Source: Actinomycetospora sp. (GTDB lineage Bacteria; Actinomycetota; Actinomycetes; Mycobacteriales; Pseudonocardiaceae). From it: a stretch of 8,873 nucleotides of DNA. Shown one piece after another: positions 1 through 5,621 of this stretch. Location of the stretch: positions 1-8,873 of the forward strand of contig JAICLN010000164.1 in NCBI GenBank assembly GCA_025925615.1, in the 5' to 3' direction. The translations under genes and the position numbers were made by a program. Below the pieces are notes generated by a model that was not told the DNA's origin, ran no database searches, and worked only from the letters and a program-made list of their open reading frames with translations. Position 1 is the stretch's first letter. Every line of letters starts with the position of its first letter.

Positions 1-1626
1 CCCGCCCGACGTCGTCCGCTGGTGCACCCGGGCGGCCTGCTGGTGGGCCCGGCGGTCGGGGCGCTCGCGATGACGCCCTCGCTGATCCCGCGCACCGGCC
101 TCTTCGCGGGCCTGGTCTGCGGGGTGATGCTGGCGGCCGGCTACGTCGTCGGGGTGCTGCTCGGTCTGCTGGTGCGCCCGCTCAGTCGTCGGACGGGGCG
201 GCGGCTCAACGGGGCGGCGTGGGTCCTCATGACCGTCGTCGTGCTCCTCGTGTGGGCGCTCGCCGGGTTCCTCGGGTACCGGTGGCAGGTCGACCAGGCC
301 GCCCTGCTCGGCATCCCCGGGCCGCGGTTCGCCGAGTGGCTGCTCGTGTTCCCGGTGGCCCTCGGCGTCCTCGTGGTGCTGCTCCTCCTCGTCCGCGGGG
401 TGCGGGCGCTGCCCCGCCGGCCGCGCCGGGCCCTCGGCGTCGTCGCGCTGGTCGTCCTCGCCGCGGTCGCGGTCTCGCTGGCCGGCATCCCCGGCGTCAA
501 CCCGGCCCGAACGGTGCTCGACCAGGCGTTCCGGGCGCAGGACGAGGGCGTCTTTGGCGGCGCGACCCAGCCGAACGACCCGCTGCGCTCCGGCTCCCCG
601 GCCTCGCTGGTGACCTGGCAGAGCCTGGGCCGCGGCGGGCGCACGTTCGTCACCAGCACCCCGTCGCCCGGCGACCTGGCCCGGGCGAGCGGGCACCCGG
701 GCGCCGTCGACCCGATCCGGGTCTACATCGGCCTCGGCGCCTCGGCGGACGCCCGCGACCGCGCGCAGTTGGCCGTCCGCGAACTGGCCCGCACCGGGGC
801 GTTCGCCCGGCCCGTCATCGGCGTCGTCACCACCACCGGCACCGGGTTCGCCGACGCCGAGGCGATGAACGCCCTCGAGCTCGCCTGGGGCGGCGACACC
901 GCCCTGGTCACCAGCCAGTACTCGCTGCTGCCGAGCGGCCTGTCGTTCCTGCTCGACGGCGACGTGGTCCGCGACGCGGGCACGACGATGTACGACGCGG
1001 TCCGCGCGGCGGTCGGCGAGCTGCCGCCCGGGGCGCCGCGCCCGAAGGTCGTCGCGTTCGGGGAGTCGCTCGGGTCGCTGGGCTCCCAGGCGGCGTTCCC
1101 GACGGTGGACGCGGTGCGGTCCCGCGCCGACGGCGCCCTGTGGAACGGCCCGCCGAACTCCTCGGACCTCTGGCACGGCCTCGTCACCCGTCGTGACCCG
1201 GGCAGCCCGGAGATCCGTCCCGTCGTCGAGGACGGGCGCACCGTGCGCTTCGGCGGCGGGTCGGTCACGCCGCAGCTGACGGCCGCGCCGCCCGCGCCGT
1301 GGCCCGGCCCGCGCGTCGTCTACCTGCAGCACGCCAGCGACCCGGTGGTCTGGTGGAGCCCGGAGCTGGCGTGGTCCCGCCCGGACTGGCTGGCCGAGCC
1401 GCGCGGCGAGGACGTCCTGCCCAGCGTGCGCTGGTACCCGCTGGTCACCTTCTGGCAGGTGACCATGGACATGATCGGTGCCCAGACCGTCCCGTTCGGG
1501 CACGGCCACAACTACGGGCCGGAGTCGCTGGACGCGTGGATGGACGTCGTCCCGCCGCCGGGCTGGACCCCGGCCGACACCGCGCGCGTGCACGCCGTCC
1601 AGGAGGTCCCGGACCCGACGCGCTGA
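1..1626 (+). CDS. Membrane-anchored alpha/beta-hydrolase family protein, 5' end cut by window
   Basis: The frame is open from base 1, so the true start may lie upstream; the first start codon inside is GTG at 22, giving 534 residues (numbering used here). The N-terminal 160 residues hold five hydrophobic helices (about 6-23, 28-51, 67-86, 106-124, 137-158), as in the Abhydrolase_9 N-terminal domain (PF15420), including the TPSLIPR motif after the first helix. The rest resembles the Abhydrolase_9 catalytic domain (PF10081). I see a nucleophile elbow G-E-S-L-G with Ser349, a probable acid Asp440 in the motif HASDPVVWW, and a His-rich motif GHGHNYG (493-499) supplying the catalytic His. By inference it is an integral membrane hydrolase with its catalytic domain outside the cytoplasm. 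The substrate is unknown to me. It converges on the DUF3159 gene with only 13 bp between stop codons. Family assignment is confident; function is not. Confidence 0.85.
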   Translation, partial: PARRRPLVHPGGLLVGPAVGALAMTPSLIPRTGLFAGLVCGVMLAAGYVVGVLLGLLVRPLSRRTGRRLNGAAWVLMTVVVLLVWALAGFLGYRWQVDQAALLGIPGPRFAEWLLVFPVALGVLVVLLLLVRGVRALPRRPRRALGVVALVVLAAVAVSLAGIPGVNPARTVLDQAFRAQDEGVFGGATQPNDPLRSGSPASLVTWQSLGRGGRTFVTSTPSPGDLARASGHPGAVDPIRVYIGLGASADARDRAQLAVRELARTGAFARPVIGVVTTTGTGFADAEAMNALELAWGGDTALVTSQYSLLPSGLSFLLDGDVVRDAGTTMYDAVRAAVGELPPGAPRPKVVAFGESLGSLGSQAAFPTVDAVRSRADGALWNGPPNSSDLWHGLVTRRDPGSPEIRPVVEDGRTVRFGGGSVTPQLTAAPPAPWPGPRVVYLQHASDPVVWWSPELAWSRPDWLAEPRGEDVLPSVRWYPLVTFWQVTMDMIGAQTVPFGHGHNYGPESLDAWMDVVPPPGWTPADTARVHAVQEVPDPTR

Positions 1627-1639
1627 CGGCACCCGCACC

Positions 1640-2578
1640 TCAGGCCGGAGCGGTCCCGCTCCCCGGCGCCTCGGCGTCCTCGCGCTCGACCTTGGCCTCC
1701 TCGGTGGCCCGCCGGATCGCCCAGACGGTCACCGCGGCCGCGAGCAGCGCGAGCGGCACGCCCATGGCGAGGCGGACCCAGCCGAGCCAGGTGTCGGCGT
1801 ACGCGGAGTCGTAGAGCCAGCGCTGGACGACGAACCGGGCCCCGAACACGACGACCCACGCGAGCGTCGCCAGGTCGTACCCCCGGCGCAGGCGGGCCGA
1901 GCGCCGCCAGCCCTGCCCGTCGCCGTTGACCAAGTGCCAGAGCAGCCCGACCAGCGGCCGGCGCACGACGATCGAGATCGCGAAGACCCCGCCGTAGAGC
2001 AGGCTCGTCCAGATACCGAGCAGGAAGAAGCCCTTGGCCTGCCCGGTACGCCACGCGATGACCGCGCACACCGCGACGCCGAGGAGCCCGGAGAACGCCG
2101 GTTGCAGCTTCTCGCCCGTCACCAGCCGCCAGACCGCCACGGCGACCGCCGAGACCACGGCCGCGATGATCGAGGCCAGGAGGCCGTGGAAGATCGCCTG
2201 CACCACGACGAACACGACGACGGGGACCGCCGAGGAGATCACCCCGGAGACGCCGCCCATCTGCTCGAGCAGCGTCGGGGCACGCTCCCCGGCCGCGTCG
2301 TCCGGGCCGTCGGTGTCGTCCCGGCCGCCCTCGCCGTCGGGAGCGTCGTCGGCGTCCCGGTCGGCGTCCCGGTCGTCGCTCCGGTCGTCGTCCGCGGCGG
2401 ACCGGGCCACCCGCCCGTCACGGACCGGCCGCGTCCCGGCGCGGCCGACGACCGGCGCCGTCGGGGCGTCCGGTCGCGGCGCTCGCGGGGCGACCGGGCG
2501 ACCCACCGCCCGGCCACCGGCCGGGTCCGTCTCGTCGGCCGCGGCGAAGGCGTCCGTCGGCGGATCGTCGTGGCGCAC
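1640..2578 (-). CDS. DUF3159 family integral membrane protein
   Basis: The protein has 312 residues. Residues 1-100 are a disordered, low-complexity leader rich in Pro, Ala, Arg and then Asp (62-95). The conserved part starts at about TLLEQMGG (102-109) and carries about six hydrophobic helices (112-131, 133-150, 161-176, 184-205, 236-253, 267-288), with RRPLVG after the fourth, typical of DUF3159 (PF11361). Its biochemical role is unknown. It follows the OB-fold gene on the same strand after 63 bp, in the same frame, so the OB-fold stop is the first in-frame stop upstream. The GTG at 2578 is the longest choice and has no convincing ribosome binding site; a later start that shortens the disordered leader is possible. 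The Asp-rich segment is encoded by about three imperfect 12-bp tandem units (2348-2383). Confidence 0.85.
   Translation of the reverse strand: MRHDDPPTDAFAAADETDPAGGRAVGRPVAPRAPRPDAPTAPVVGRAGTRPVRDGRVARSAADDDRSDDRDADRDADDAPDGEGGRDDTDGPDDAAGERAPTLLEQMGGVSGVISSAVPVVVFVVVQAIFHGLLASIIAAVVSAVAVAVWRLVTGEKLQPAFSGLLGVAVCAVIAWRTGQAKGFFLLGIWTSLLYGGVFAISIVVRRPLVGLLWHLVNGDGQGWRRSARLRRGYDLATLAWVVVFGARFVVQRWLYDSAYADTWLGWVRLAMGVPLALLAAAVTVWAIRRATEEAKVEREDAEAPGSGTAPA
1647..1662. terminator. Possible short hairpin at the convergent 3' ends
   Basis: GGAGCG-GTCC-CGCTCC forms a 6-bp GC-only stem with a 4-nt loop inside the 3' end of the DUF3159 gene, about 20 bases past the hydrolase stop. The 13-bp gap itself has no hairpin, so this is the nearest candidate for stopping plus-strand transcription. 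There is no U-tract, and short GC stems are common by chance in such DNA. Weak call. Confidence 0.2.
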
Positions 2579-2641
2579 GTGGCGCCCCGGGGCGTGCTGG
2601 TGCGGTCGGCCGATCTCGGGGTGGCGGATGGTCGTGCTCCC

Positions 2642-3019
2642 TCAGGGCGCTCGCTGCAGCTCGTAGTACGGGTTGTAGATGACCTTGCGGCCGTCGCGGA
2701 CGGCGACCCGACCGCTGGCGCGCAGCGTGCGCCCCGGCTCGATCCCGGGGATGCGCCGTCGGCCCATCCACACCAGGGTGACACCGTCGGTGCCGTCGAA
2801 GAGCTCCGCCTCCAGCGTGGCGACGGAGTCCCGCGGGCAGATCTCGACCGACCGCAGCCGGCCCTTGACCGTGATCGCCTCGCCGGACCCGGCGCAGTCA
2901 CCGGCGAGCTGACACCCGGAGCGCTCCGCCTCGGCGGAGAGGTCCTCGGCGTCCAGATCGGACACGTCGGAGGTGAGCTTGCGGACCATCCGCGACACGA
3001 ACCCCGAGCCCTTGCCCAT
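2642..3019 (-). CDS. OB-fold nucleic acid-binding domain protein
   Basis: The protein has 125 residues, with no membrane segment. Residues 1-45 are a charged leader with two Cys (36, 42). Residues 47-122 have the alternating beta pattern of an OB-fold: ITVKGRLRSVEI, then a variable turn, LEAELFDGTDGVTLVWMGRRRI and GIEPGRTLRASGRVAVRDG, ending in IYNPYYEL. This matches the small actinobacterial OB-fold proteins found beside DUF3710 and DUF3159 genes, and resembles the anticodon-binding/RecG-wedge type of OB domain. By family it probably binds nucleic acid, but the target is unknown. The ATG start is well supported by AGGAG (3026-3030) six bases upstream. It lies between the DUF3710 and DUF3159 genes on one strand; the 79-bp upstream gap holds two hairpins and a -10-like TAGGCT. 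Confidence 0.85.
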   Translation of the reverse strand: MGKGSGFVSRMVRKLTSDVSDLDAEDLSAEAERSGCQLAGDCAGSGEAITVKGRLRSVEICPRDSVATLEAELFDGTDGVTLVWMGRRRIPGIEPGRTLRASGRVAVRDGRKVIYNPYYELQRAP

Positions 3020-3039
3020 CGCCCGCTCCTCGTGAAGGA

Positions 3040-3082
3040 CACCGCGGCCACCGCGGTGCCGTCGGACCCGCCACCGGGTCCG
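3040..3082 (-). promoter_or_regulatory. Two tandem hairpins in the DUF3710/OB-fold gap
   Basis: Read on the minus strand after the DUF3710 stop, the gap first forms CGGACCC-N6-GGGTCCG (3063-3082) and then CACCGCGG-N3-CCGCGGTG (3040-3058), both perfect. They could terminate or attenuate the dut-DUF3710 transcript, or act as a structured leader of the OB-fold gene. A -10-like TAGGCT (3088-3093, minus strand) precedes them, which would give a leader of about 60-65 bases. No U-tract follows either hairpin. The stems are visible; their role is inferred. Confidence 0.4.
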
Positions 3083-3098
3083 TCATCAGCCTAACCCG

Positions 3099-3830
3099 TC
3101 AGGAACGCCCGGGTGAGGTGCCGGATTCCCCCTGCCCGGGCAGCATCATCGGGATCACCGGGCCGTCGGGCGAGGTGATCTGGCGGGGCCGGGTGGGCAA
3201 CGACTGGAAGAGCGTCTCGCGGAAGGGCTCGGGCACGTCCTCGGGCACCTCGAGGGGCAGCAGCGACCGGACCGGCAGCGGGTCGGGCGAGCGCACCACG
3301 ATGGTGCCGCGGACCATCTCGCGGAGCATCCCGTGCAGGGTGAGGGCGTGCGCCGCGGGCCCGGTGCCGACGCCGCGGAGCAGCCAGCGCGGGCCCTCGA
3401 CCGCGACCACGCGGGCCACGACGTCGCCGTTGCGCGCGACCAGCTCGCGGCCCCACTCGCCGCGGTCGCGGCGGATCGTCGCGCCCTCGGCCTGCAGCTG
3501 GGTCGCCAGCTCCTCGATCAGCTCCGACCACAGTCCCCCGGTGCGGGGGGCGGCGAAGGCGCTGACGGTCAGGCGGCCCTCGGGGACCATCGCGTGCACC
3601 GCGCGCAGCGGGCCGGTCGGGTCGGGCTCACAGACCAGCTTCGCGTTCGGGGGCACCGGCAGCTGGACGGAGGCCAGGTCGAGGCGCAGGCGCCCGTCGC
3701 GCGGGGCGTCCTCGGAGTCCCACGGACCCCGGTGCTGGTGGTGCTGGCGGCCCGCCGGGTCCGCCGCGGGCGACACCTGCGCAATGCGGCCCTTGCGGTG
3801 CTTCCCGCGAGCCGGCTCGGTCACGACCAC
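3099..3830 (-). CDS. DUF3710 domain-containing protein
   Basis: The protein has 243 residues and appears cytosolic. After a basic leader (ARGKHRKGR, 7-15) the DUF3710 (PF12502) signature appears: GPWDSEDAP (35-43), RLDLASVQLPVP (49-60), AFAAPRTGGLW (91-101) and GPRWLLRG (146-153). The C-terminal 45 residues are Pro-rich and probably flexible. The molecular function of the family is unknown. The stop of dut lies six bases upstream, so the two are very likely co-transcribed and possibly translationally coupled. GTG 3830 is the longest start, with GAGGTGG only about 3 bases before it. The third-codon GTG (3824) would be better spaced from that site, so the start is uncertain by two residues. Gene order next to dut matches M. 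tuberculosis Rv2696c-Rv2697c. Confidence 0.9.
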   Translation of the reverse strand: MVVTEPARGKHRKGRIAQVSPAADPAGRQHHQHRGPWDSEDAPRDGRLRLDLASVQLPVPPNAKLVCEPDPTGPLRAVHAMVPEGRLTVSAFAAPRTGGLWSELIEELATQLQAEGATIRRDRGEWGRELVARNGDVVARVVAVEGPRWLLRGVGTGPAAHALTLHGMLREMVRGTIVVRSPDPLPVRSLLPLEVPEDVPEPFRETLFQSLPTRPRQITSPDGPVIPMMLPGQGESGTSPGRS

Positions 3831-3836
3831 TCCACC

Positions 3837-4403
3837 TCAGAGCTCCTCCGCCACCGGAAACTCCCGGTCGTCATCGTCTCCGTGCACATCGGCTGTGTGT
3901 GCCGGGTACTCAATACCCTCTTCGTGACCGTTCCGTGACCTCGGGGGGGTCAGATCACCCGTCCGGCTCCATCCGCCCGTCGAGCCGAAACCGCCCGGAC
4001 CGCGACCGGACGCCGGCAGCTCGTCGACCACGCGCACCGTCGGGAGCTCCACCCGCTGGATCACGAGCTGGGCCACGCGGTCCCCGCGCCGCAGCACGAC
4101 GGGGCGGCGCGGGTCGTGGTTGACCAGGCAGACCTGGATCTCGCCGCGGTACCCGGCGTCGACCGTCCCGGGCGCATTGAGGAGGCCGAGGCCCTCGCGG
4201 GCGGCGAGCCCGGAGCGCGGGCACACGAAGGCGGCGTAGCCGCTGGGGAGGGCGATGGCGATCCCGGTCCCGACGAGGGCCCGCTCCCCCGGCGCGATCT
4301 CCACGTCGGAGCGGCTGCACAGATCGAGGCCGGCGTCGTCGGGGTGGGCCCGGTGCGGCACGGGCAGCCCCGGGTCCAGGCGGACCACGTCGACCTCGAG
4401 CAC
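3837..4403 (-). CDS. dut: Deoxyuridine 5'-triphosphate nucleotidohydrolase (dUTPase), with atypical C-terminal tail
   Basis: It hydrolyses dUTP to dUMP and pyrophosphate, keeping uracil out of DNA and supplying dUMP for thymidylate synthesis; the family is trimeric. All five motifs are present in the 188 residues: DAGLDL (23-28), PRSGLA (62-67), [10 protein letters not shown] (79-88, catalytic Asp82 and stacking Tyr85), RGDRVAQL (106-113) and the P-loop-like [12 protein letters not shown] (133-144). I chose GTG 4403 because the conserved strand [12 protein letters not shown] begins just after it and a TAATCT -10 box sits eight bases upstream, implying a leaderless mRNA; the frame stays open upstream to 4562. 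Most homologues end within about ten residues of motif 5. Here 44 more residues follow (encoded by 3840-3971), with 13 of 44 codons ending in A/T against 6 of 144 in the core. The tail may be recent read-in of a former spacer. Confidence 0.95.
   Translation of the reverse strand: MLEVDVVRLDPGLPVPHRAHPDDAGLDLCSRSDVEIAPGERALVGTGIAIALPSGYAAFVCPRSGLAAREGLGLLNAPGTVDAGYRGEIQVCLVNHDPRRPVVLRRGDRVAQLVIQRVELPTVRVVDELPASGRGPGGFGSTGGWSRTGDLTPPRSRNGHEEGIEYPAHTADVHGDDDDREFPVAEEL
3904..3940. promoter_or_regulatory. Direct repeat plus palindrome inside the dut tail, ahead of the DUF3710 gene
   Basis: CGTGACC occurs twice, at 3923-3929 and 3934-3940, with an 11-bp period, about one helical turn. Next to it lies the inverted repeat GGGTA-CTCAA-TACCC (3904-3918). 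Both are inside the AT-richer DNA coding the non-conserved Dut tail, 75-110 bp upstream of the DUF3710 start. That layout suits an operator or an internal promoter for DUF3710, but no known consensus was recognised. Confidence 0.35.
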
Positions 4404-4411
4404 GGTCGGCC

Positions 4412-4421
4412 AGATTACCCT
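4412..4421. promoter_or_regulatory. Overlapping divergent -10 boxes for dut and the DUF3093 gene
   Basis: The ten bases AGATTACCCT hold a minus-strand -10 TAATCT (4417 to 4412) and a plus-strand -10 TACCCT (4416 to 4421), both fitting the actinobacterial TANNNT pattern and sharing the self-complementary TA at 4416-4417. The dut GTG begins 8 bases beyond one box and the DUF3093 GTG 7 bases beyond the other, the spacing of leaderless transcripts in this phylum. No ribosome binding site precedes either GTG. No clear -35 hexamer is visible on either side. Confidence 0.6.
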
Positions 4422-4428
4422 GGCGTCC

Positions 4429-4926
4429 GTGACGCGTTCCCGCCCCTCCGCGGCGCCCGCCCGGACGGTTCCCCCGCCCGGTCTCGAGCGCCTCGGCCTC
4501 CCCTGGTGGGCCTGGCCCCCGGGCGTGCTCGCGGGTGCGCTCGTGGGCCTCGAGGTCAACATGGGCGTGCCCGCCCTGCCGTTCTGGGTGCCCTACGTCG
4601 TCGTCCTGCCGCTGACGCTCGTCGTGCTGCGCTGGCTGGGACGGATCCGCGTCGGGGTCGGCAAGGGTCCCGACGGCGGGCGGGAGCTGTGGGCGGGCGC
4701 CGCGCACATCCCGACGCGGTTCGTCGGACGCACCGACGTCGTCCGCGGCGAGGGCAAGCGGATGGCCCTCGGTCCCCAGCTCGACCCGGCGGCGTTCGTC
4801 CTGCACCGTCCTTGGGTGGCCGCGGCGGTCCGGATCGAGATCCTCGATCCCGATGACCCCACGCCCTACTGGGTCGTGTCGACGCGCCACCCCGACCGGC
4901 TGCTCGCGGCACTGCACGCCCATTAG
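4429..4926 (+). CDS. DUF3093 domain-containing membrane protein
   Basis: The protein has 165 residues. After a short Pro-rich leader there are two adjacent hydrophobic helices (about 26-44 and 51-69) joined by a tight turn, then a soluble C-terminal part with [13 protein letters not shown] (88-100), FVLHRPWV (123-130) and a [16 protein letters not shown] ending (147-162). This is the pattern of DUF3093 (PF11292), whose function is unknown; the C-terminal part probably lies on the cytoplasmic side. GTG 4429 was chosen over upstream starts (the frame is open from 4255) because TACCCT lies seven bases before it, because homologues start near here, and because an earlier start would run into dut. 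It ends in TAG, followed in frame by a second TAG 18 bases later. Orientation and position match Rv2698. Confidence 0.88.
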   Translation: MTRSRPSAAPARTVPPPGLERLGLPWWAWPPGVLAGALVGLEVNMGVPALPFWVPYVVVLPLTLVVLRWLGRIRVGVGKGPDGGRELWAGAAHIPTRFVGRTDVVRGEGKRMALGPQLDPAAFVLHRPWVAAAVRIEILDPDDPTPYWVVSTRHPDRLLAALHAH

Positions 4927-4959
4927 TTCCCGGACGCGCAGTAGCTCCCGGACGCGCGA
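4924..4959 (+). repeat. 18-bp tandem direct repeat covering the DUF3093 stop codon
   Basis: Two head-to-tail 18-bp units (4924-4941 and 4942-4959) agree at 15 of 18 positions and share the core TCCCGGACGCGC. Because the unit is 18 bp and starts with TAG, each copy gives an in-frame TAG, so the gene has a primary and a back-up stop. The second unit runs directly into the following hairpin. It may be part of a dispersed intergenic repeat; only two copies are visible here. Confidence 0.7.
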
Positions 4960-5001
4960 CGGGCCCGGTCCGGGAGGAGCTCTCCCGGACCGGGCCCGTC
5001 G
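4957..5001. terminator. 20-bp hairpin between convergent DUF3093 and DUF4193 genes
   Basis: Arms 4957-4976 and 4982-5001 are perfectly complementary over 20 bp around a 5-nt loop GAGCT; a G-U and a C-G pair could extend the base. It lies about 30 bases after the DUF3093 stop and about 37 bases after the DUF4193 stop, so it can act in both directions. No U-tract follows on either strand, which is common for actinobacterial terminators. Confidence 0.75.
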
Positions 5002-5037
5002 TGGTCTCGGTCGGTGCGCCGGCCGTGGACTGCCGGG

Positions 5038-5340
5038 TCAGGCCGCGCAGTCGCGGCAGATGAACGCGTTGCCGCGGGTCTCCGCCAACCGGCTGCGGTG
5101 ATGGACCAGGAAGCAGCTGCCACAGGTGAACTCGTCGGCCTGCTTGGGCAGCACCCGGACCGTCAGTTCCTCACCGGAGAGGTCGGCGCCCGGGAGCTCG
5201 AAGCTCTCCGCGGTGTCGGTCTCGTCGACGTCGACGGCCGCGGACTGCGCCTCGTTCCGCCGGGCCTTGAGCTCCTCGAGGGAGTCCTCCCCGATCTCGT
5301 CGGACTCGTTGCGGCGCGGGGCGTCGTAGTCGGTCGCCAT
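5038..5340 (-). CDS. DUF4193 family zinc-ribbon protein
   Basis: The protein has 100 residues and begins MATDYDAPRR, the hallmark of DUF4193 (PF13834). The first 65 residues are acidic and hydrophilic with a likely helix (20-34). The C-terminus has CGSC (73-76) and CRDC (95-98), two Cys pairs 18 residues apart that form a probable treble-clef or zinc-ribbon site, separated by a basic stretch HHRSRLAETRGN. By inference it binds a zinc ion and perhaps nucleic acid or RNA polymerase; its role is not established as far as I know. The ATG at 5340 was chosen over in-frame upstream codons because the conserved N-terminus starts there; a purine-rich GAGGGTGGG lies about ten bases upstream. It faces the DUF3093 gene and is divergent from cei, as Rv2699c is in M. 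tuberculosis. Confidence 0.92.
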   Translation of the reverse strand: MATDYDAPRRNESDEIGEDSLEELKARRNEAQSAAVDVDETDTAESFELPGADLSGEELTVRVLPKQADEFTCGSCFLVHHRSRLAETRGNAFICRDCAA

Positions 5341-5621
5341 ATGGTGTGTCCCACCCTCGTATTGCGGTGTTGTCGTGCGGCTGCACAACGCGGGACGGCA
5401 CCGGTTTGTGCCGATGCCGTCGAGTGACGCGGATCTCATCGACGCCGGGTGGTCACACCTGCCGCGCCGCGAGGCGGCGGAAGGGTAAACCACCGACCGC
5501 CGCAGTGGTCCACCGATCCGCTGCTCCGAAGGTGTGATCTGCGGCGGACCCGGGACGGCGGCCCGTGTCCCCGGTGCGGCACCGGCAGCCGCGCGGGGGG
5601 CCGCCACTAGGGTGGGGCCCC
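5341..5621. promoter_or_regulatory. 281-bp divergent intergenic region between the DUF4193 gene and cei
   Basis: No gene is visible here. It holds the ribosome binding site of the DUF4193 gene; an imperfect operator-like GTTGT-N11-ACAAC (5369-5389); an inverted pair TCACACCT (5453-5460) and AGGTGTGA (5530-5537); a small hairpin CGCCGC-GAG-GCGGCG (5465-5479); a minus-strand TACCCT (5482-5487) that could start a long DUF4193 leader; and the cei -10 at its right end. The GC content is lower near the DUF4193 side. No site matched a regulator I can name. Confidence 0.5.
5608..5613 (+). promoter_or_regulatory. -10 box TAGGGT for leaderless cei
   Basis: TAGGGT fits TANNNT and ends eight bases before the GTG at 5622, so transcription would begin at or next to the start codon. 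There is no ribosome binding site before that GTG and no recognisable -35. The box and spacing resemble those of dut and the DUF3093 gene. Confidence 0.55.

Noticed and set aside
2348..2388. Imperfect 12-bp tandem repeat as a regulatory or mobile repeat
   Set aside because: It lies in the coding sequence for an Asp/Arg-rich disordered stretch and is explained by low-complexity protein sequence.
1478..3094. 538-codon open frame on the plus strand
   Set aside because: It is antisense to the DUF3159 and OB-fold genes, whose protein features are clear. Its translation is Arg/Pro/Asp-rich low complexity, as expected for a shadow frame in GC-rich DNA.
4404..4562. Longer N-terminus for dut from 4562
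   Set aside because: It would overlap the DUF3093 start and adds low-complexity sequence before the conserved first strand; the -10 box supports GTG 4403.
3955..4923. 322-codon minus-strand frame across dut and DUF3093
   Set aside because: It is out of frame with dut and antisense to DUF3093, with Arg/Pro/Gly-rich composition and no family resemblance.
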